64,000 bases of DNA. It comes from Amoebophrya sp. A120 (taxonomy: Eukaryota > Sar > Dinophyceae > Syndiniales > Amoebophryaceae). Positions 12,601 through 23,561 of this stretch are shown one piece after another; within the stretch, counting starts at the first letter, position 1; every line of letters starts with the position of its first letter. The translations under genes were made by a program, and so were the position numbers. The stretch lies in assembly GCA_905178155.1 (NCBI GenBank), contig CAJINV010000013.1, forward strand, positions 2,112,281 to 2,176,280, in the 5' to 3' direction. Under the pieces are notes generated by a model. That model ran no database searches. It saw only the letters and a program-made list of their open reading frames with translations, and was not told where the DNA came from.

Positions 12601-14426
12601 TTACCTGGATTTCCACCACCCGCTTCTCCTCAAACCTTTCGAGAAACAGGGCGGGAACGGGCGCGGGAGTGATGCCCGTGCTGCACATGATGCCGAGGGA
12701 AAATTGGGCGCGGAAGTCAGACTCCGAGGTGATTTTGGCTTCCAGGGTGCCCGCGCCGGAGAAGGCCTGATAGAGTTGGCGCGAGTCGTTGTCGAAATTG
12801 TATTTTTTCATCTTCTTCAATATGCATCCGATTGTAAACTTCTAATATAGACAGGCGCCATAGCAAAATCAATATCTTTCGCAACAGAAACAAATGATCC
12901 TATTGTGTTGTAAATCCGAGCCCCGTAACACTTACCTCGAAGTTTTTCACTTCGACACTGTAGATTTTCGCCTTGCCGATGCTAGAGACGAATTTCAAGG
13001 AGTCCGCCTTCAGCTCCAAGCGCACCATCGTGGTCTGTCTTTGCTCGTCTAGCGGGCAGACGAAATACTCGTCCACAATGTACCCGGCATCGTCCACCAC
13101 CTGTGTCCCCTCCATCAACCCGTCGCAGTACCGGCTGACGAAATACAAGGGCTTCTGACCGGATTCGTCCTGCGGGTCGTAGTTCTCCCCCACCCGCTGC
13201 GTGTCCTCCTGGTGAAAGTTCTCGATTTGGTTCTTCACACAACTCCCCACCGGGCGCTCGCACATCTCCGACTGGTACTTGAAGGCGGCCCAGGCCACGC
13301 CAATCCGGTCGCAGGTCTCGCCGGACAAATCAAAAAAAGACTTGTCCAGCAACATCGCGTACCGCAAATGGTGCGGGTACAGTAGCACCCGCGGATGGGG
13401 GGTCAGCTTCCCGCCGCCGTCGAAAAAGCGGTCGGGCACCACCAGGTACTGCTGCTGAAAATTGTTCGGCGGACGAGCGGTTGCCAGGTCGCCTGGTGAG
13501 CAACAATTTTGATCTCGTAGCGTTGTTCAGTTCTATTATTCAATAATACCTCTGCATGATCCATGAGATGTAAATTCAAAAGCTAGAAATTTCTTCAACC
13601 TAGTCCCCTTGTAATATTAGTTCGTCTTACCCGTCAACTCCGCAACGACGTAGTTGTTCGAGGAGATGGGGTTCAGGTGCGAGATCGTCAAGTTCTGGAA
13701 AGACAGATCTTGGTGCTGCACCTGGATGTTGATATTGTACATCATGATAGGCGTTTCCACCTCGAAGCCCGCGTACCACAAGCTGTCCGGCTTGATGCAG
13801 TGGTAGGACCGCGACAGGCTGTCGATTAAGTCGCCGCAGTCCACTCCGCCGCGGTTCCGCGTGTTCTCGATAAACCCGCCCGGCGTGCACATGCAGCAGA
13901 ACCCCTCGGAGTACTTCATGTAGTTCCCGCGGCTGTCCGTGCAGATCCCGCAGGTGGCGCCTTGCCCGCCCACGTCGTCCGTGCAGGACGCGGAGGTCCC
14001 GTAGTGCTCGACCATCCGGGAGGGAATCTGCTCCAGGTAGCGCAGCGGGTACTTCCAGTACGACTTGGTTTTCGACCAGGTGATCTTCAGCGGCGTTTTC
14101 AGCTGCTTCTCGTCGTTGCTCACCGTGATTTCCAGGGCCTCCGTGCCCTGCAGCTGCGCCTGCTCGATGGAGAGCAGCAGGGTGACTTTCTCGTCGCAGT
14201 CCAGCGTCTCGCTCGCGGACGTTTTGTCGCACATCTCCAGTTTGGATTGCGCGAGCAGGGACGCCTTGGCGTGGCGAATCAGGTCGTTGGAGAAATGGAA
14301 AATGGCAGCGAGTGGTAGAATCAAGTAGACAGTCGTGGTGGTCCGCCCGAGGTGGCAGCTACAACCAAACGGCTGCGCGCTCCAGAACGACCACATCTTC
14401 TTCCGGTAGTGCCGTGGCCGCCGCAT
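9684..14426 (-). CDS. HAP2: HAP2/GCS1 gamete membrane fusogen with long Gln-rich tail
   Basis: Exons 14426-13631, 13492-12936, 12841-12241, 12123-11999 and 11321-9684 sum to 3717 nt, 1238 residues. HAP2 is a class II-type fusion protein that merges gamete membranes. Family signatures are visible: an N-terminal hydrophobic segment near 31-46, then SKLEMC at 61-66 and DCDEK at 76-80, GFCCMC at 175-180, NRGGVDC at 190-196 and HCIKPDSLWY at 209-218, with many ectodomain cysteines. A single membrane helix lies near 615-636, followed by Cys-rich and then basic residues (SRAKRKQQRK). The remaining cytoplasmic tail of roughly 590 residues is rich in Gln, Ser and Pro and ends KGGGGKG. Introns 13493-13630 and 12842-12935 are GT-AG; 12124-12240 and 11322-11998 are TSD-bounded introners. 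The ATG at 14424-14426 is the first after an in-frame stop. The tail would be far longer than in plant or Chlamydomonas HAP2. Confidence 0.92.
11322..11998 (-). mobile_element. Introner, family A, carrying four minisatellite units
   Basis: This intron of HAP2 lies between two ACTCGT copies (plus strand ACGAGT at 11316-11321 and 11993-11998). Its ends are inverted repeats containing GCAAAAGTATCG. Inside are four copies of a roughly 128-bp unit, recognisable by GAGGAGCGAT near 11458, 11594, 11726 and 11851. Splicing at the TSD gives in-frame N-T-R-P-G-D. No register gives GT-AG. Confidence 0.85.
12124..12240 (-). mobile_element. Short introner in HAP2, TSD CTCG
   Basis: A 117-bp intron between CTCG copies (plus CGAG at 12120-12123 and 12237-12240). 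Removing it joins CPGWSR to AKRKQQ, linking the membrane helix exon to the basic tail in frame. Register options are CT-AG or GT-TC, not GT-AG. The inverted ends are weak. Confidence 0.75.
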
Positions 14427-15060
14427 CTTCAGCAACACCGCACTTTGTTCGTCTTCGTCTTCGTTCCCAAATCAATGCTGCATCAGAACTCTGACGATTG
14501 AATAATATTTTTGATGACGCGAATACAATATTTTGCTCAAAAATCTCCTCGTCGCTCTCGTGGAAGGTCTGGTTCGTCTTGGTCCTCGTTCTCGTTCTGC
14601 TCGTCTACTGAGGTCATATATCAGCACAGCCGTCGTTGCATTTCAATTTCATTCACCTTTTTATCGCTTTCTCCAAGTAACTTTTTTTCGCTTTTCCACC
14701 AAGCCGTTGCAGATTCTTATGCTACATCATGAACAGCTCACTTACTTTCATGGAACCCTCGATCCCACTCCACATCACTTCGAGCGGCGGTGGGGACTAC
14801 TTTTCCTCATCTGATTCGCACCAGGAGCACCGCGCGTGTGCTCAAGATGCTTCCATCTCTGAACCGGATCTTCGCCTCAAATCACCGAAGAAAAACTTCT
14901 AGTTCCTGTATAGTACTAAGTTGTCTTAGCTATGATCTATCACGCCCTTGTTCTTTTCCTCACATCGTACAAACAAAGTTCCACATAGCACCAGAATTGA
15001 AATTCTCACTACTGTACCAACACCGCCTGTCACGGTCCTAAAGACCTCTACCCAGTGCTA
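14427..15060. other. Upstream region of HAP2, no gene seen
   Basis: Sequence between the HAP2 start codon and the family A element. It holds short ORFs only. It probably contains the HAP2 5' leader and promoter, but no motif was recognised. Confidence 0.4.
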
Positions 15061-15615
15061 TGCATTGCAAAAGTATCGTACTAGTTAAGTAGGCATTGCA
15101 ATACAAGTTTCCAAGCTCGAAAAAATCTTGCACCTTTTAACTCCTCGTTGCAAAATGACCGCAAAAACCAGAAAAACCGCCTCCCTACGGGTGAGGAGCG
15201 ATTCGTAGGCCGCAGAACGGCTGAGGCAAAGAAAACAAGTCGTGCAATTTTTGAAAATTGGGCAGCGTCTGCTGCTTGCGAAATGACCGCAAAAACCAGA
15301 AAAACCGCCTCCCCACGGATGAGGAGCGATTCCTAGGCCGCAGAACGGCTGAGGGAAAGAAAAAAAGTCGTGCAATTTTGGAAAAGTGGGCAGCGTCTGT
15401 TGCTTGCAAAATGACCGCAAAAACCAGAAAAACCGCCTCCCCACGGGTGAGGAGCGATTCGTAGGCCGCAGAACGGCTGAGGCAAACAAGACAAAAAAAT
15501 CTTGTTAAGTACAATGGTGTTAATGCGGATTATCCCTTCTAAAAAGAGAGGGACTGGTAATGCATGACTGCAACGACTTTTAGTACTACGAATACGATAC
15601 TTTTGCAGAGGATAA
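15061..15615 (-). mobile_element. Family A element between genes, three minisatellite units
   Basis: The outer ends are inverted repeats with GCAAAAGTATCGTA at the left and TACGATACTTTTGC at the right. Inside are three roughly 128-bp units with GAGGAGCGATTC near 15193, 15318 and 15450, in the same orientation as the copies in HAP2 and in the 18-kb intron. No coding exons flank it: the gene on the right has already stopped at 15713 and HAP2 starts at 14426. It therefore lies in a UTR or intergenic DNA. No clear TSD was found. Confidence 0.75.
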
Positions 15616-15712
15616 GCGCTGCCTTGAAACATTCTTCATTCAGTACTACCCTGAATCGCGATCTTGATTGAAACATCTAAAAAATCGACTCCTCTTCTCC
15701 TCCTCCGTTTCA

Positions 15713-16720
15713 TCACATCCCCGGTTGCGCGACGATGCCCGGCGCAGCACCGGCCCCGCCGTCCACCAACCCGGGTTGCTGGACCACAATTGCGGCCCCG
15801 CCTACCCCCGGCTGCTCGATCACGGCGGTGCCGTCGTTGCCGCTGACCGCCAGCTTCGGCGGTGGGCCGTAGTGAAGGCGGAGCCAGTGGATCCCGTCTT
15901 CCGACAACGCGCCGGATAAGCCGATGATGGCTTCCTTCCCACCCACGTTGTTCCTCGCCAGGTCAAACGCCTCCAGGCTGGAAAAGTCCTCCTCCAGAAA
16001 GTTCGACCCCTCGAACCGGCCCAGGTTGGTTTGGAACCCCAGCTGCTGGCAGAGCTGCGGCCACCCGTGCAGCGTGAAGGCGCCTTTCATACTCGTCAAG
16101 TACTCGTGCGGCTGGCACTGCACCTCGACCTGTCGCTTCGACTCTGGTGACCCGGCGCACCGCGCCGGAAAACTGCTGTCGACCCGGGTGTTCTCGTCTT
16201 CGGCGACGAGCTGGATGCCGCAGGGCTTTTGGGTCTCCTCCTCCCCGCCCTCGACGAAGATGATGATCTTCAGGAGCTGTTGGAAATTTTGTTCTTTCGG
16301 GAACGATTGGGACAAGTCGTGAGTGTACACATCACACTACATTTTTTGCATGGCAAATTCAAATTATCTAAAACTTTCATCTTCTCGTCCAAAATCCTAT
16401 ACCCTCTGTCCCGAGCCAATCGCACAGATATCGCAGAACTTGTCGCCGTCACCGGTGTTGGTGCCCACCATGGGACCTTCCGTGGGTCCCGCGGGACTAA
16501 CCACGGGCTGCTGGATTATCGGGCCGTTCGGATCGGTCTTCCCAGGGTCATCCATGATAATCACCTCCGGCCCCACAGCGACTGCCGGCTTCTCCTCTTT
16601 TTCTCGTATGAGGCGGAGAGACGAGGAGAAGATGGGTACAAAACATGATAAACATCCACAGAGAGACATGCTCGTCCTAGAAAAAATCCACCACAGTCTC
16701 GATTGGTGTATTAACATCAT
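15713..16720 (-). CDS. Gly/Pro-rich protein of unknown function
   Basis: Exons 16720-16403 and 16276-15713 join through a GT-AG intron (16277-16402) to give 293 residues. The N-terminus has a hydrophobic stretch (LCGCLSCFVPIFSSSL) that could be a signal peptide or anchor; the ATG at 16669 is an alternative start. A middle part with several Cys residues (CDIC, PCGIQ, RCAG, QCQP) is followed by HWLRLHYGPPPKLAVSG and a Gly/Ala/Pro/Gln tail ending AQPGM. The motif QQP recurs. Only about 80 bp separate its start from the stop codon of the upstream membrane-protein gene. No family recognised. Confidence 0.6.
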
Positions 16721-16801
16721 GATGTCATGGCGGATGCAAAAAGAAAGAAACACGTTGTGATGTGTTGAAAAAGTTATATTTATTAATTGCTGTGAACTAC
16801 A

Positions 16802-19800
16802 TCAAATGTAGAAGCTGAGCACCAACTCCTCAAAATTATCGGTTTTCATATTCTTAGGCTTGATTTTGTCATCGTGTTTCTTCTGGATTCGGTTCGCCCG
16901 GTACCACATACACAGCTCCATCAGCACGACAATTATCGTCATCACCATCGCCTATCCTATGTAATAACGTCCCCGCCCCATGGTCAAGATGGAAAATCGG
17001 CTAAACAAATCCACAAGCTTTGGCCGTTTTGCATGACAAATTTGGACTCGTAGCGTAGTGCTGTTTGAGGTAGTTCAGCAGCATCACAGATCTAGTTTAT
17101 CATGCTGATTGGAGCATGACAAATTCCAAAACACGACTAGAAAAAGCTTCTCATGAGGCTCCGCATGAGAAACATTCTCAGCATGCAGATTTGCAATTAC
17201 AACTATGTGGTGGGGACGTTTTTAAATACGATATCGCCGTCAGGTTGTTCGACGCCACCCCGCTGATGCCCTCGGCGAGCTTGTGAATCGTGTCGTTCGT
17301 GTATGAGAGTGCACAACTCCTCTTCCCCCTCATTTCTTTGTATATGTCAAATCCTATCTGAGGTGAGCCTTTTGGCTGTGCTTGCATGACAAGTTCTGGA
17401 AGCCCAAACTGCTCTATGCTTTGTGCGCGGATTTGTATATCCAGAGACTGCATTTTTGAGGTGGTTTCTGTTGCTAGAATTGCGCTGCAATTGAGGGGGA
17501 GGGGGAGTTGTGCACTGTCATATCGTGTCCGGGTCGGAGCAATTGTAGTCCTTGACTTCCTGGAAGAAGTCTTGCACGCTGTCCGCCACCACAAAGGCCA
17601 CGATTACGAAGGGCAGGACCAACAGCTTGCACACCAAGCCGACGTACTTACGAAACTTTTCCATGTACTGGTACTCTTCGTGTCCCTCCCCGGGGAACAT
17701 CGGCAAGTCGTACTCCAGCATGTAGTTCATGAAGAACAGAATGGTCAAAACCAAATTCCCGACGGTGTTCAAAATCGAGAATACCAGCACGACGAGCTGA
17801 AAGGTCACGATGTCCTCCACCGGGTTTCGCCGGTTCTTCACTTTCTTCCGTTCCACGCCCTTCTTCACGCATTCCTTGTTCCAGAAAACCTCGGGCATCT
17901 GCGTCAGCCGCCACGTGTCACTGGTCGACGGTTCAAACTCGACACAGGTGCCTGAGGATTTTGTTTTTGGTAATTTTCAATAAGTGGTCCTGCATGACTA
18001 CAGAGCGGCGGTCCTTTGCGAAGATGCAATACGACCGCACAGAAAGGACCATCGTTTAAACAGTCCATGTCCACTTCGCCAAATCAACACTATGCATTGC
18101 AATAAAAGCATCGTACTAGAAGGCCTTGCAATACAAGTTTCTAAGCTCGAAAAATCTCGCAACTTTTTTTGTTGAAGCTGCTGCTTGCAAAAAGACCGCA
18201 AAAATCCGAAAAACCGCGTCCCCACGGGTGAGGAGCGATTCATACTAGGTGGCAGAACGACTGAGGCAAAGACGAAAACTCTTGCAATTTTTGAAAATTG
18301 GCCAGCGCCTCATGCCTAGAAAATGACCGCAAAAACCCAAAAAACCGCCTCCCAACGGGTGAGGAGCGATTCCAAGGCAGCCGAACGGCAGAGACAAAGA
18401 AAAAAAAACTTCCAATTTTTGAAAATTGGCCAGCGGTTCCTCTTTGCAAAATGACCGCAAAAATCCAAAAAACCGCGTCCCCACGGGTGAGCAGCGATTC
18501 ACAGGCGGCAGAACGGCTGAGGCAAAGACGAAAATTCTTGCAATTTTTGAAAATTGGGCAGCGTCTCTCTTCTTCAAAAGGACCAAAAAAACCCAAAAAA
18601 CCGCCTTCCCGCAATTGAGGAGCGATTCCTAGGCGGCAGAACGGCTGAGGCAAAGACAGAAAAATGTTAGCATGGAAAATGGAATTTGTAATGCGGATTT
18701 TCCCTGAGAGGGGGATTCGTGATCGTGATGCATGCATGACTGCAATTACTACGAATACGATACTTTTGCACCATCTCCGAGTTGTACCTGACCCTCCATT
18801 CTGATTACACCGCTGTCTGGCGGAATTGTGCAGGATTGCCGTGCCGCTGAACCCGGAGTATTGAGCTGGAGTCAGTGCGTTGGTGTACAGGGGCCGCGCC
18901 TTGTCACGGTTCCACTCGATCCACCGCACGTCAGAGTGGTGGCACTTTTGCTCCTCCGACCCACGTATGAAATGCAAAGAAAAGCATCGCGCGAGTAGTG
19001 TTAAAGAAATTTTTTATTATCTTTATCGCGTAAAAAAATTTGAATTGTTCCACGAAAAAAATAAATAAATAAAACTTCCACACCAGGCACATATAATCCC
19101 GGAGCCGGCATGCCAGAGGACGGCAATTATTCGTAAAAATAAGCGATACTTTTCATCAGCGGAGGATACCCAGCACGTGGGGGTTGTCGTAGCAGGGCTC
19201 CACCCCCAGTTCCACGACTGGCGTGGCCTTGTTCCAGCTGTGGAACTGCGTGAACTGCGAGGCCAGCGTCTGGCGGAACGCCTCCGCGTGCGCGCGGTCC
19301 CGCGTGTAAATCAGGACGTAGTTCCCGTCGAAGTTGCTGGTCGTGGAGCTCTGCGCGGCGGTGGGCGCGACCTGCCATCCAGTGGGGAGGGAGGAATTCG
19401 TGCTTCCACCAGCACTCATGTCGAACAAATACACCCCGTACACGGGGCAGTCGTTCGCGGTGGTAACGCAGTACGGCCGCGACACCTTGCCCTCCGCGCC
19501 CACCGACCCAACGGAGCAATCGTACGGTTTGTCGCTGGGACACCCGTCCAGCGCGTGGTCGACGGGCCGGTCGATCGCCGGGATACCCGCCCGGGCCACG
19601 CAGATCTTATCGCAGGAAAAAAGTGTACACAGTTACACACCCTGACGCAAGACCAGCAAGACAGACAACCTCTGTCATGCAGGAAATGCTTTCCAGCCTC
19701 ATTTCATGCGAGTTTTCCTTTAGAGTCTGCGCAATACATTAAGTTTTCTTTGCTATACAGAAACTTTGTGATGCTGAAACTGCAAGAAATGCGTAACTGT

Positions 19801-21210
19801 GACACTAAAATCCTGTGATAGATCTTCTTCGACCTCCAGTAGTAGATGACCGCCCCCGGCACCACCGGCGCAAATTGGTTGCAGCCGTGCTGCACCTGCT
19901 CGCCGGAACAAGAGCCTTTGTTCATCACGTAGTGCCACGAGTAGGTCTCGCACGTGGTTTCCTCGATCTCGTTGCCCTGCTGGTCCGTTCGCGTGCGCGT
20001 CTTCTCCACGCACCGTGCGTTCCAGCACTCGCACCCCGTGTTTACCCCCTCGTAGTTGCGCCAGGCCTTGCCGCCGAGCTGCGGGCTGATGTCGTCGCTC
20101 ATCCGGCTCCAGGACTGGAAGGCCTCCTCGTACCCGGCCGGGCAAGCGACGCTGGTACTGGATATGACCTCCTCAAACGTTACAATCTCAAGCGTTACAA
20201 TAGAGTTTGGAAATCAGTGATGCAAGAAGTGCATGATCTAGCCAAGTCTCATAGGACTGCGCATGACAAGTTCCGGAGCCCCAAACCGCACTACAATCTG
20301 CCGAAATTTGTCTTGCAGAAAGTGGAGTGGTCTGCGAGTCTGTCATGCTCATTATGCAACACAAATTCCAGATTCTATTGTAACGTTTGAGATTGAGATT
20401 GTAACGTGTGAGCAGGCCATACTGGACTTGTCCAGGATCTGGATGTCGTTGACCGGCTGCAAGGACCAGTTGCGCAGAATGCCGATCACCTCGTTCGTGC
20501 TGTCGGCCAACTCGATGTAGGCCAGGATGGCAAAAATCATGATCACGACCGCGTAAACGTATCCACAGTGAATTTATCTTTCCCGTACAACTACACCTAC
20601 AAATGAAATACTAATGCGGTTTCTGCATGATAAAGCTTGATGCCTTCAAGCCGATTGCTCAGCATGACAAGTGGTAGCCTCCAAAGTGGCGAAACTTGTG
20701 ATCGACATCTCGTATGAATGTGTACGAGCGGTTGCGGTGGTGGAAATTTGTATTGCATAAAATGGACTGGAACACCATGAACCAAAACAGCACCATTTTC
20801 AGCTTCCCCGGTTTTTCCTCCTCGGAAGAGGCATTAGAACCCGCGTCCGACTGGTGCACGCCCTCGGCGTAGAAGGGGGCGCTGCGGGCTTCTTTCGTGA
20901 AACTTTGTTCCTTCGTACTCGTAATATGTAGATGGTTCTGGTGCGGGACAGAACTGAACCGCCCGTCGGTTCGCAACGCGGTGGAATCGCTTGACCATGA
21001 CCTCAACTGGACCTCCGCGCCCCCGGTGGTCAAGTTTCCACAATGTGCGACGGACATACTTGCCACCCTGTCGGCACTGCCGGAAGATGTTGATGAAACT
21101 TCCGTCCTTATACTTCTTTTGGTTTTAATATTGCCAACAGACGTTGCGCACTTCCTAGGGTCAAGCCCAACCGTGGTCAACCTGTCAGGAATTCTCGCTT
21201 GCTCCTCCAT
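16802..21210 (-). CDS. Multi-pass membrane protein with Cys-rich loop, nine exons
   Basis: Exons 21210-20764, 20573-20427, 20162-19827, 19608-19177, 18953-18788, 18062-18073 (12-nt micro-exon), 17951-17530, 17294-17239 and 16952-16802 sum to 2169 nt, 722 residues. A hydrophilic N-terminus is followed by a membrane helix near 138-172, a large Cys-rich, probably extracytoplasmic region (for example CECWNARC, GSCSGEQVQHGC, DGCPSDKPYDC), then helices near 560-586 and 613-638, and a last one near 675-690 before a basic tail ending LSFYI. The two helix boundaries spanning introns make sense only after TSD splicing. The 12-nt micro-exon and the intron at 18954-19176 are the least certain parts. The pattern of a Cys-rich loop between helices suggests a channel subunit or surface protein, but no family is recognised. 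Confidence 0.7.
16953..17238 (-). mobile_element. Introner, TSD GGCGAT
   Basis: A 286-bp intron between GGCGAT copies (plus ATCGCC at 16947-16952 and 17233-17238). Its ends are inverted repeats sharing AACGTCCCC. Splicing gives N-L-T-A-M-V-M-T and restores the last membrane helix. One register would read GC-AG. Confidence 0.85.
17295..17529 (-). mobile_element. Introner, family G, TSD GACACGAT
   Basis: A 235-bp intron between 8-bp GACACGAT copies (plus ATCGTGTC at 17287-17294 and 17522-17529). The inverted ends contain GTGCACAACTCC. Splicing gives D-P-D-T-I-H-K-L. No register gives GT-AG. The same end motif occurs in the intron at 44695-44939. Confidence 0.88.
18074..18787 (-). mobile_element. 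GT-AG intron containing a family A element with four units
   Basis: The best frame-preserving model is a GT-AG intron. Within it, roughly 18093-18775, lies a family A element whose ends resemble AAGCATCGTAC and TACGATACTTTTGC. It has four roughly 128-bp units with GAGGAGCGATTC or close variants near 18229, 18361, 18488 and 18616. Confidence 0.7.
19609..19826 (-). mobile_element. Introner, TSD AAGATCT
   Basis: A 218-bp intron between AAGATCT copies (plus AGATCTT at 19602-19608 and 19820-19826). The inverted ends share CACAGTTAC. Splicing gives R-S-K-K-I-C-V-A-R-A. No register gives GT-AG. Confidence 0.87.
20163..20426 (-). mobile_element. Introner, family E, TSD TCCAGTA
   Basis: A 264-bp intron between TCCAGTA copies (plus TACTGGA at 20156-20162 and 20420-20426). 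The inverted ends are about 45 bp, with CGTTACAATCTCAA repeated within each end. Splicing gives D-K-S-S-T-S-V-A-C. The same ends occur in the intron at 32694-32972 of an unrelated gene. Confidence 0.9.
20574..20763 (-). mobile_element. Probable introner, 3-bp TSD
   Basis: A 190-bp intron between ATT repeats. Splicing joins FMVFQSI to HCGYVYAVV in frame, completing a membrane helix. The inverted ends are weak, so the boundaries are less certain than for the other elements. Confidence 0.55.
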
Positions 21211-21680
21211 TCTTGCACTCTTCCTCTTTTAAAAGAGAAATGAAGCTACTCCGGTTGTGGAAGGTAGTGCTGCATTCTGCCAATTTAAGTACAATTCCGA
21301 TTTCGTCCTTCGATTGGTGCACGTGTAAGACGTATGGCAGAAGCTCAAACGACGCCAATGGAAAGAGACGAAAAAGACCCACCACACACTCAACTCAAGA
21401 AGAAGATGAAGAAAGCAACATCGATATAAGTATAATAAGTTCTTCGAAAAAATAGCGTCTCCGTTTTGCAGCGAATTTTCATGCACTCTCTTGATGATGA
21501 TCATGGTCATTATGATTTCGTGCATCTCCGACCACTTACTGCGTGACCTAGTGCAGCCTCTGTACAAAAACACTTTCCGCTGGTGCATCCTCTACTTCCA
21601 CCTTGGGTATCCTACAATGAGTTACACCGTCCGGCGTCGTTCTCATTTTGCAACGAGGATCCCGGGATGCGTACCTGTCG
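21211..21680. other. Intergenic, no gene seen
   Basis: Sequence between the membrane-protein start codon and the left direct repeat of the recombinase element. Short low-quality ORFs only. Confidence 0.4.
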
Positions 21681-21718
21681 GTGTCGCCACTATCACGTCC
21701 TTCAGCGAGTTTTTGTAT
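21681..21718 (+). repeat. Left 38-bp direct repeat of recombinase element
   Basis: Begins GTGTCGCCACTATCACG and ends GAGTTTTTGTAT. It is identical over 38 bp to 24578-24615, and the match stops at both ends. It could be an attachment site or a target duplication. Confidence 0.9.
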
Positions 21719-21984
21719 TCACGGCCCTCAGTAGTGCCGACAAATAATTAGGTGATGAGACAGCCCCAGGCGGCCGATGTCAGTTGATGCTGGTTTGCGT
21801 TTCTGTTGTGGTTGGTTGTTGGCTGCGGAGTGAGGAGTGAGATGTTGAGAGATGTACTGATGTGGGCCGAGAGTGGGAAGACCCTAAAGCTCTTAGATGT
21901 AGCCGCGCGCGCGGCAAGTGGATGATGACTTAGTTTGAAAGTTGGCGTTGATAGCTGTTGGCGTATCCTGATGTAGTTGAAAAG

Positions 21985-22878
21985 ATGCCTCCAAAGAAGA
22001 GGAAGCCCGATTTCGGGGCCCCGAAGGCTGTGTCGCTGCAGAAGGATTTCACCGAGTCGAGCCATGTAAAGCTCTGGCTCGAGTACAAGGAGGCCGCCGG
22101 CCTAGTTGGGCAGACTGCGATCGATGACCTCCGTGAGTTCGCGGAGTACCTCCTCTCAGCTGAGAAGCCCTACAAGTCGACAAATGTCTACTTGTCGGCC
22201 GTGGTCGCGTTTGAGCTGGCGCGCAAGACCCTCGCGCAGGGTGTATTTTTCGAGCGGGAGTACAGTAGCCTCCGCGACTCGGTAAATAAGGAGCTGGCAC
22301 GCGGGGGGCTAGTCCCAACGGGGGCCCCGGTGTTGAGCGTGCGCGCGATGATGAAGTTGAGCCAGCAGGAGCGTCGCGGCTTTGTGTTGCCCCTCATGTT
22401 GGGGTGGCGTGACAGCAGCCTGCAAGCTCTCACGGTCGGCCACGTCGATGTCGTAGGTGGCGCCGTCCTGGTTACCTGCCCGAAGGACAAGGTCCGCACC
22501 TCTGTCAATCGGGTGGTGTCGATCCCCTGCTGCTGCGACGATAAGTGCCTGAACCACCTCTGTGTGCTACATGGCTGCTCGTATTTGGCGCCAAAACCGG
22601 GGGCGGTTTTCGAGGAGATCCTTCCACGGGTGCACCCGCAGGCTACCACGCACTCGCTGCGGAGGACGCTTGCTGTCCAGGTGCGACTTTGGTTGGTAGA
22701 CCTTGGGTATGCAGAGCTGGACGATGTTCCGCGGGCGGTGCTCGGGAGGATCAATACCCATTTCGGATGGACCTCCCGCTCGCTGATGTTCGAGCGATAC
22801 TCCCGTGATTTTGCGCACTACGCACCGGACTACCGGCTTCCGATCAGGCGGCTGGTAGAGGGGTTCATGGCCGGGTAG
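21985..22878 (+). CDS. Tyrosine recombinase (Crypton-like)
   Basis: 297 residues from the ATG at 21985; a longer in-frame version would need a TTG start. The N-terminus PPKKRK looks like a nuclear localisation signal. An alpha-helical core-binding region occupies about 20-110. The catalytic pattern of tyrosine recombinases is complete: Arg142 in LGWRDSSLQAL, Lys167/169 in CPKDK, His223-x-x-Arg226 in THSLRR, His259 with Trp262 in HFGW, and the nucleophile Tyr272 in MFERYSRDF. Such enzymes cut and rejoin DNA through a 3'-phosphotyrosine bond. Between the Lys and the HxxR box is a Cys cluster (PCCCDDKCLNHLC, 181-193) that may bind zinc. All catalytic residues are intact, so the element may be recently active. 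Confidence 0.88.
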   Translation: MPPKKRKPDFGAPKAVSLQKDFTESSHVKLWLEYKEAAGLVGQTAIDDLREFAEYLLSAEKPYKSTNVYLSAVVAFELARKTLAQGVFFEREYSSLRDSVNKELARGGLVPTGAPVLSVRAMMKLSQQERRGFVLPLMLGWRDSSLQALTVGHVDVVGGAVLVTCPKDKVRTSVNRVVSIPCCCDDKCLNHLCVLHGCSYLAPKPGAVFEEILPRVHPQATTHSLRRTLAVQVRLWLVDLGYAELDDVPRAVLGRINTHFGWTSRSLMFERYSRDFAHYAPDYRLPIRRLVEGFMAG

Positions 22879-23561
22879 ACGGGTTGCCCGCCATTGTCGA
22901 ACTAGGACAGCGAAAATCTCGACGATGTACCGGAGAAACATAAGGCTGTAGCAGTTTCTGATGAAGTAGTATTAGCAGTGGTAGGCTGAAGTAAGTGAGC
23001 AAGTACATATTTAGTAGGTTGATCCTTAGTGCATAGCATGGAGCATATGAAGAGTAAGCTGTATGACCATACGCAAAAGCACAGGGCAGCAGCCTGGTGC
23101 GCCCGAGGCGATGGGCCTGCTTTCGCCCTAGTTCTTCTATACGCATCCTGGTGTTCGATTGATCCACTATGTTCCTGTTTTTTGTGGACTGTTGGTATGC
23201 AGAGGTGTGGTGGAGATGTCGTCCGTAGTACAGAGCCAAAGTAGGTAGTCGCGCAGCCGTCCTTTGTGGCCGGGGCGAGGTCAACGGACCCACCCGGACG
23301 CTTTGGATGCCTGTCCCTGTGTATCTTCTTGTGCCTGAAGACGGAGGCGCGAGGACCTGCCTATAAATATATGATGTTGCGCTGTTGATGATTGAAAGTA
23401 CGCTCATGGTGCGTTGCGATGCAAAAACCATACGCGTGAGCGTGTGCCTCTCTACTCCCACCCTGATTTGCTGCCTCGCAGCGTGTTAGCTGACCTAAAG
23501 AGACAAGCACTGATCGCTGATCTGTACTAGTCAGTGCATCACATCGCGCACGAAGTACAAG

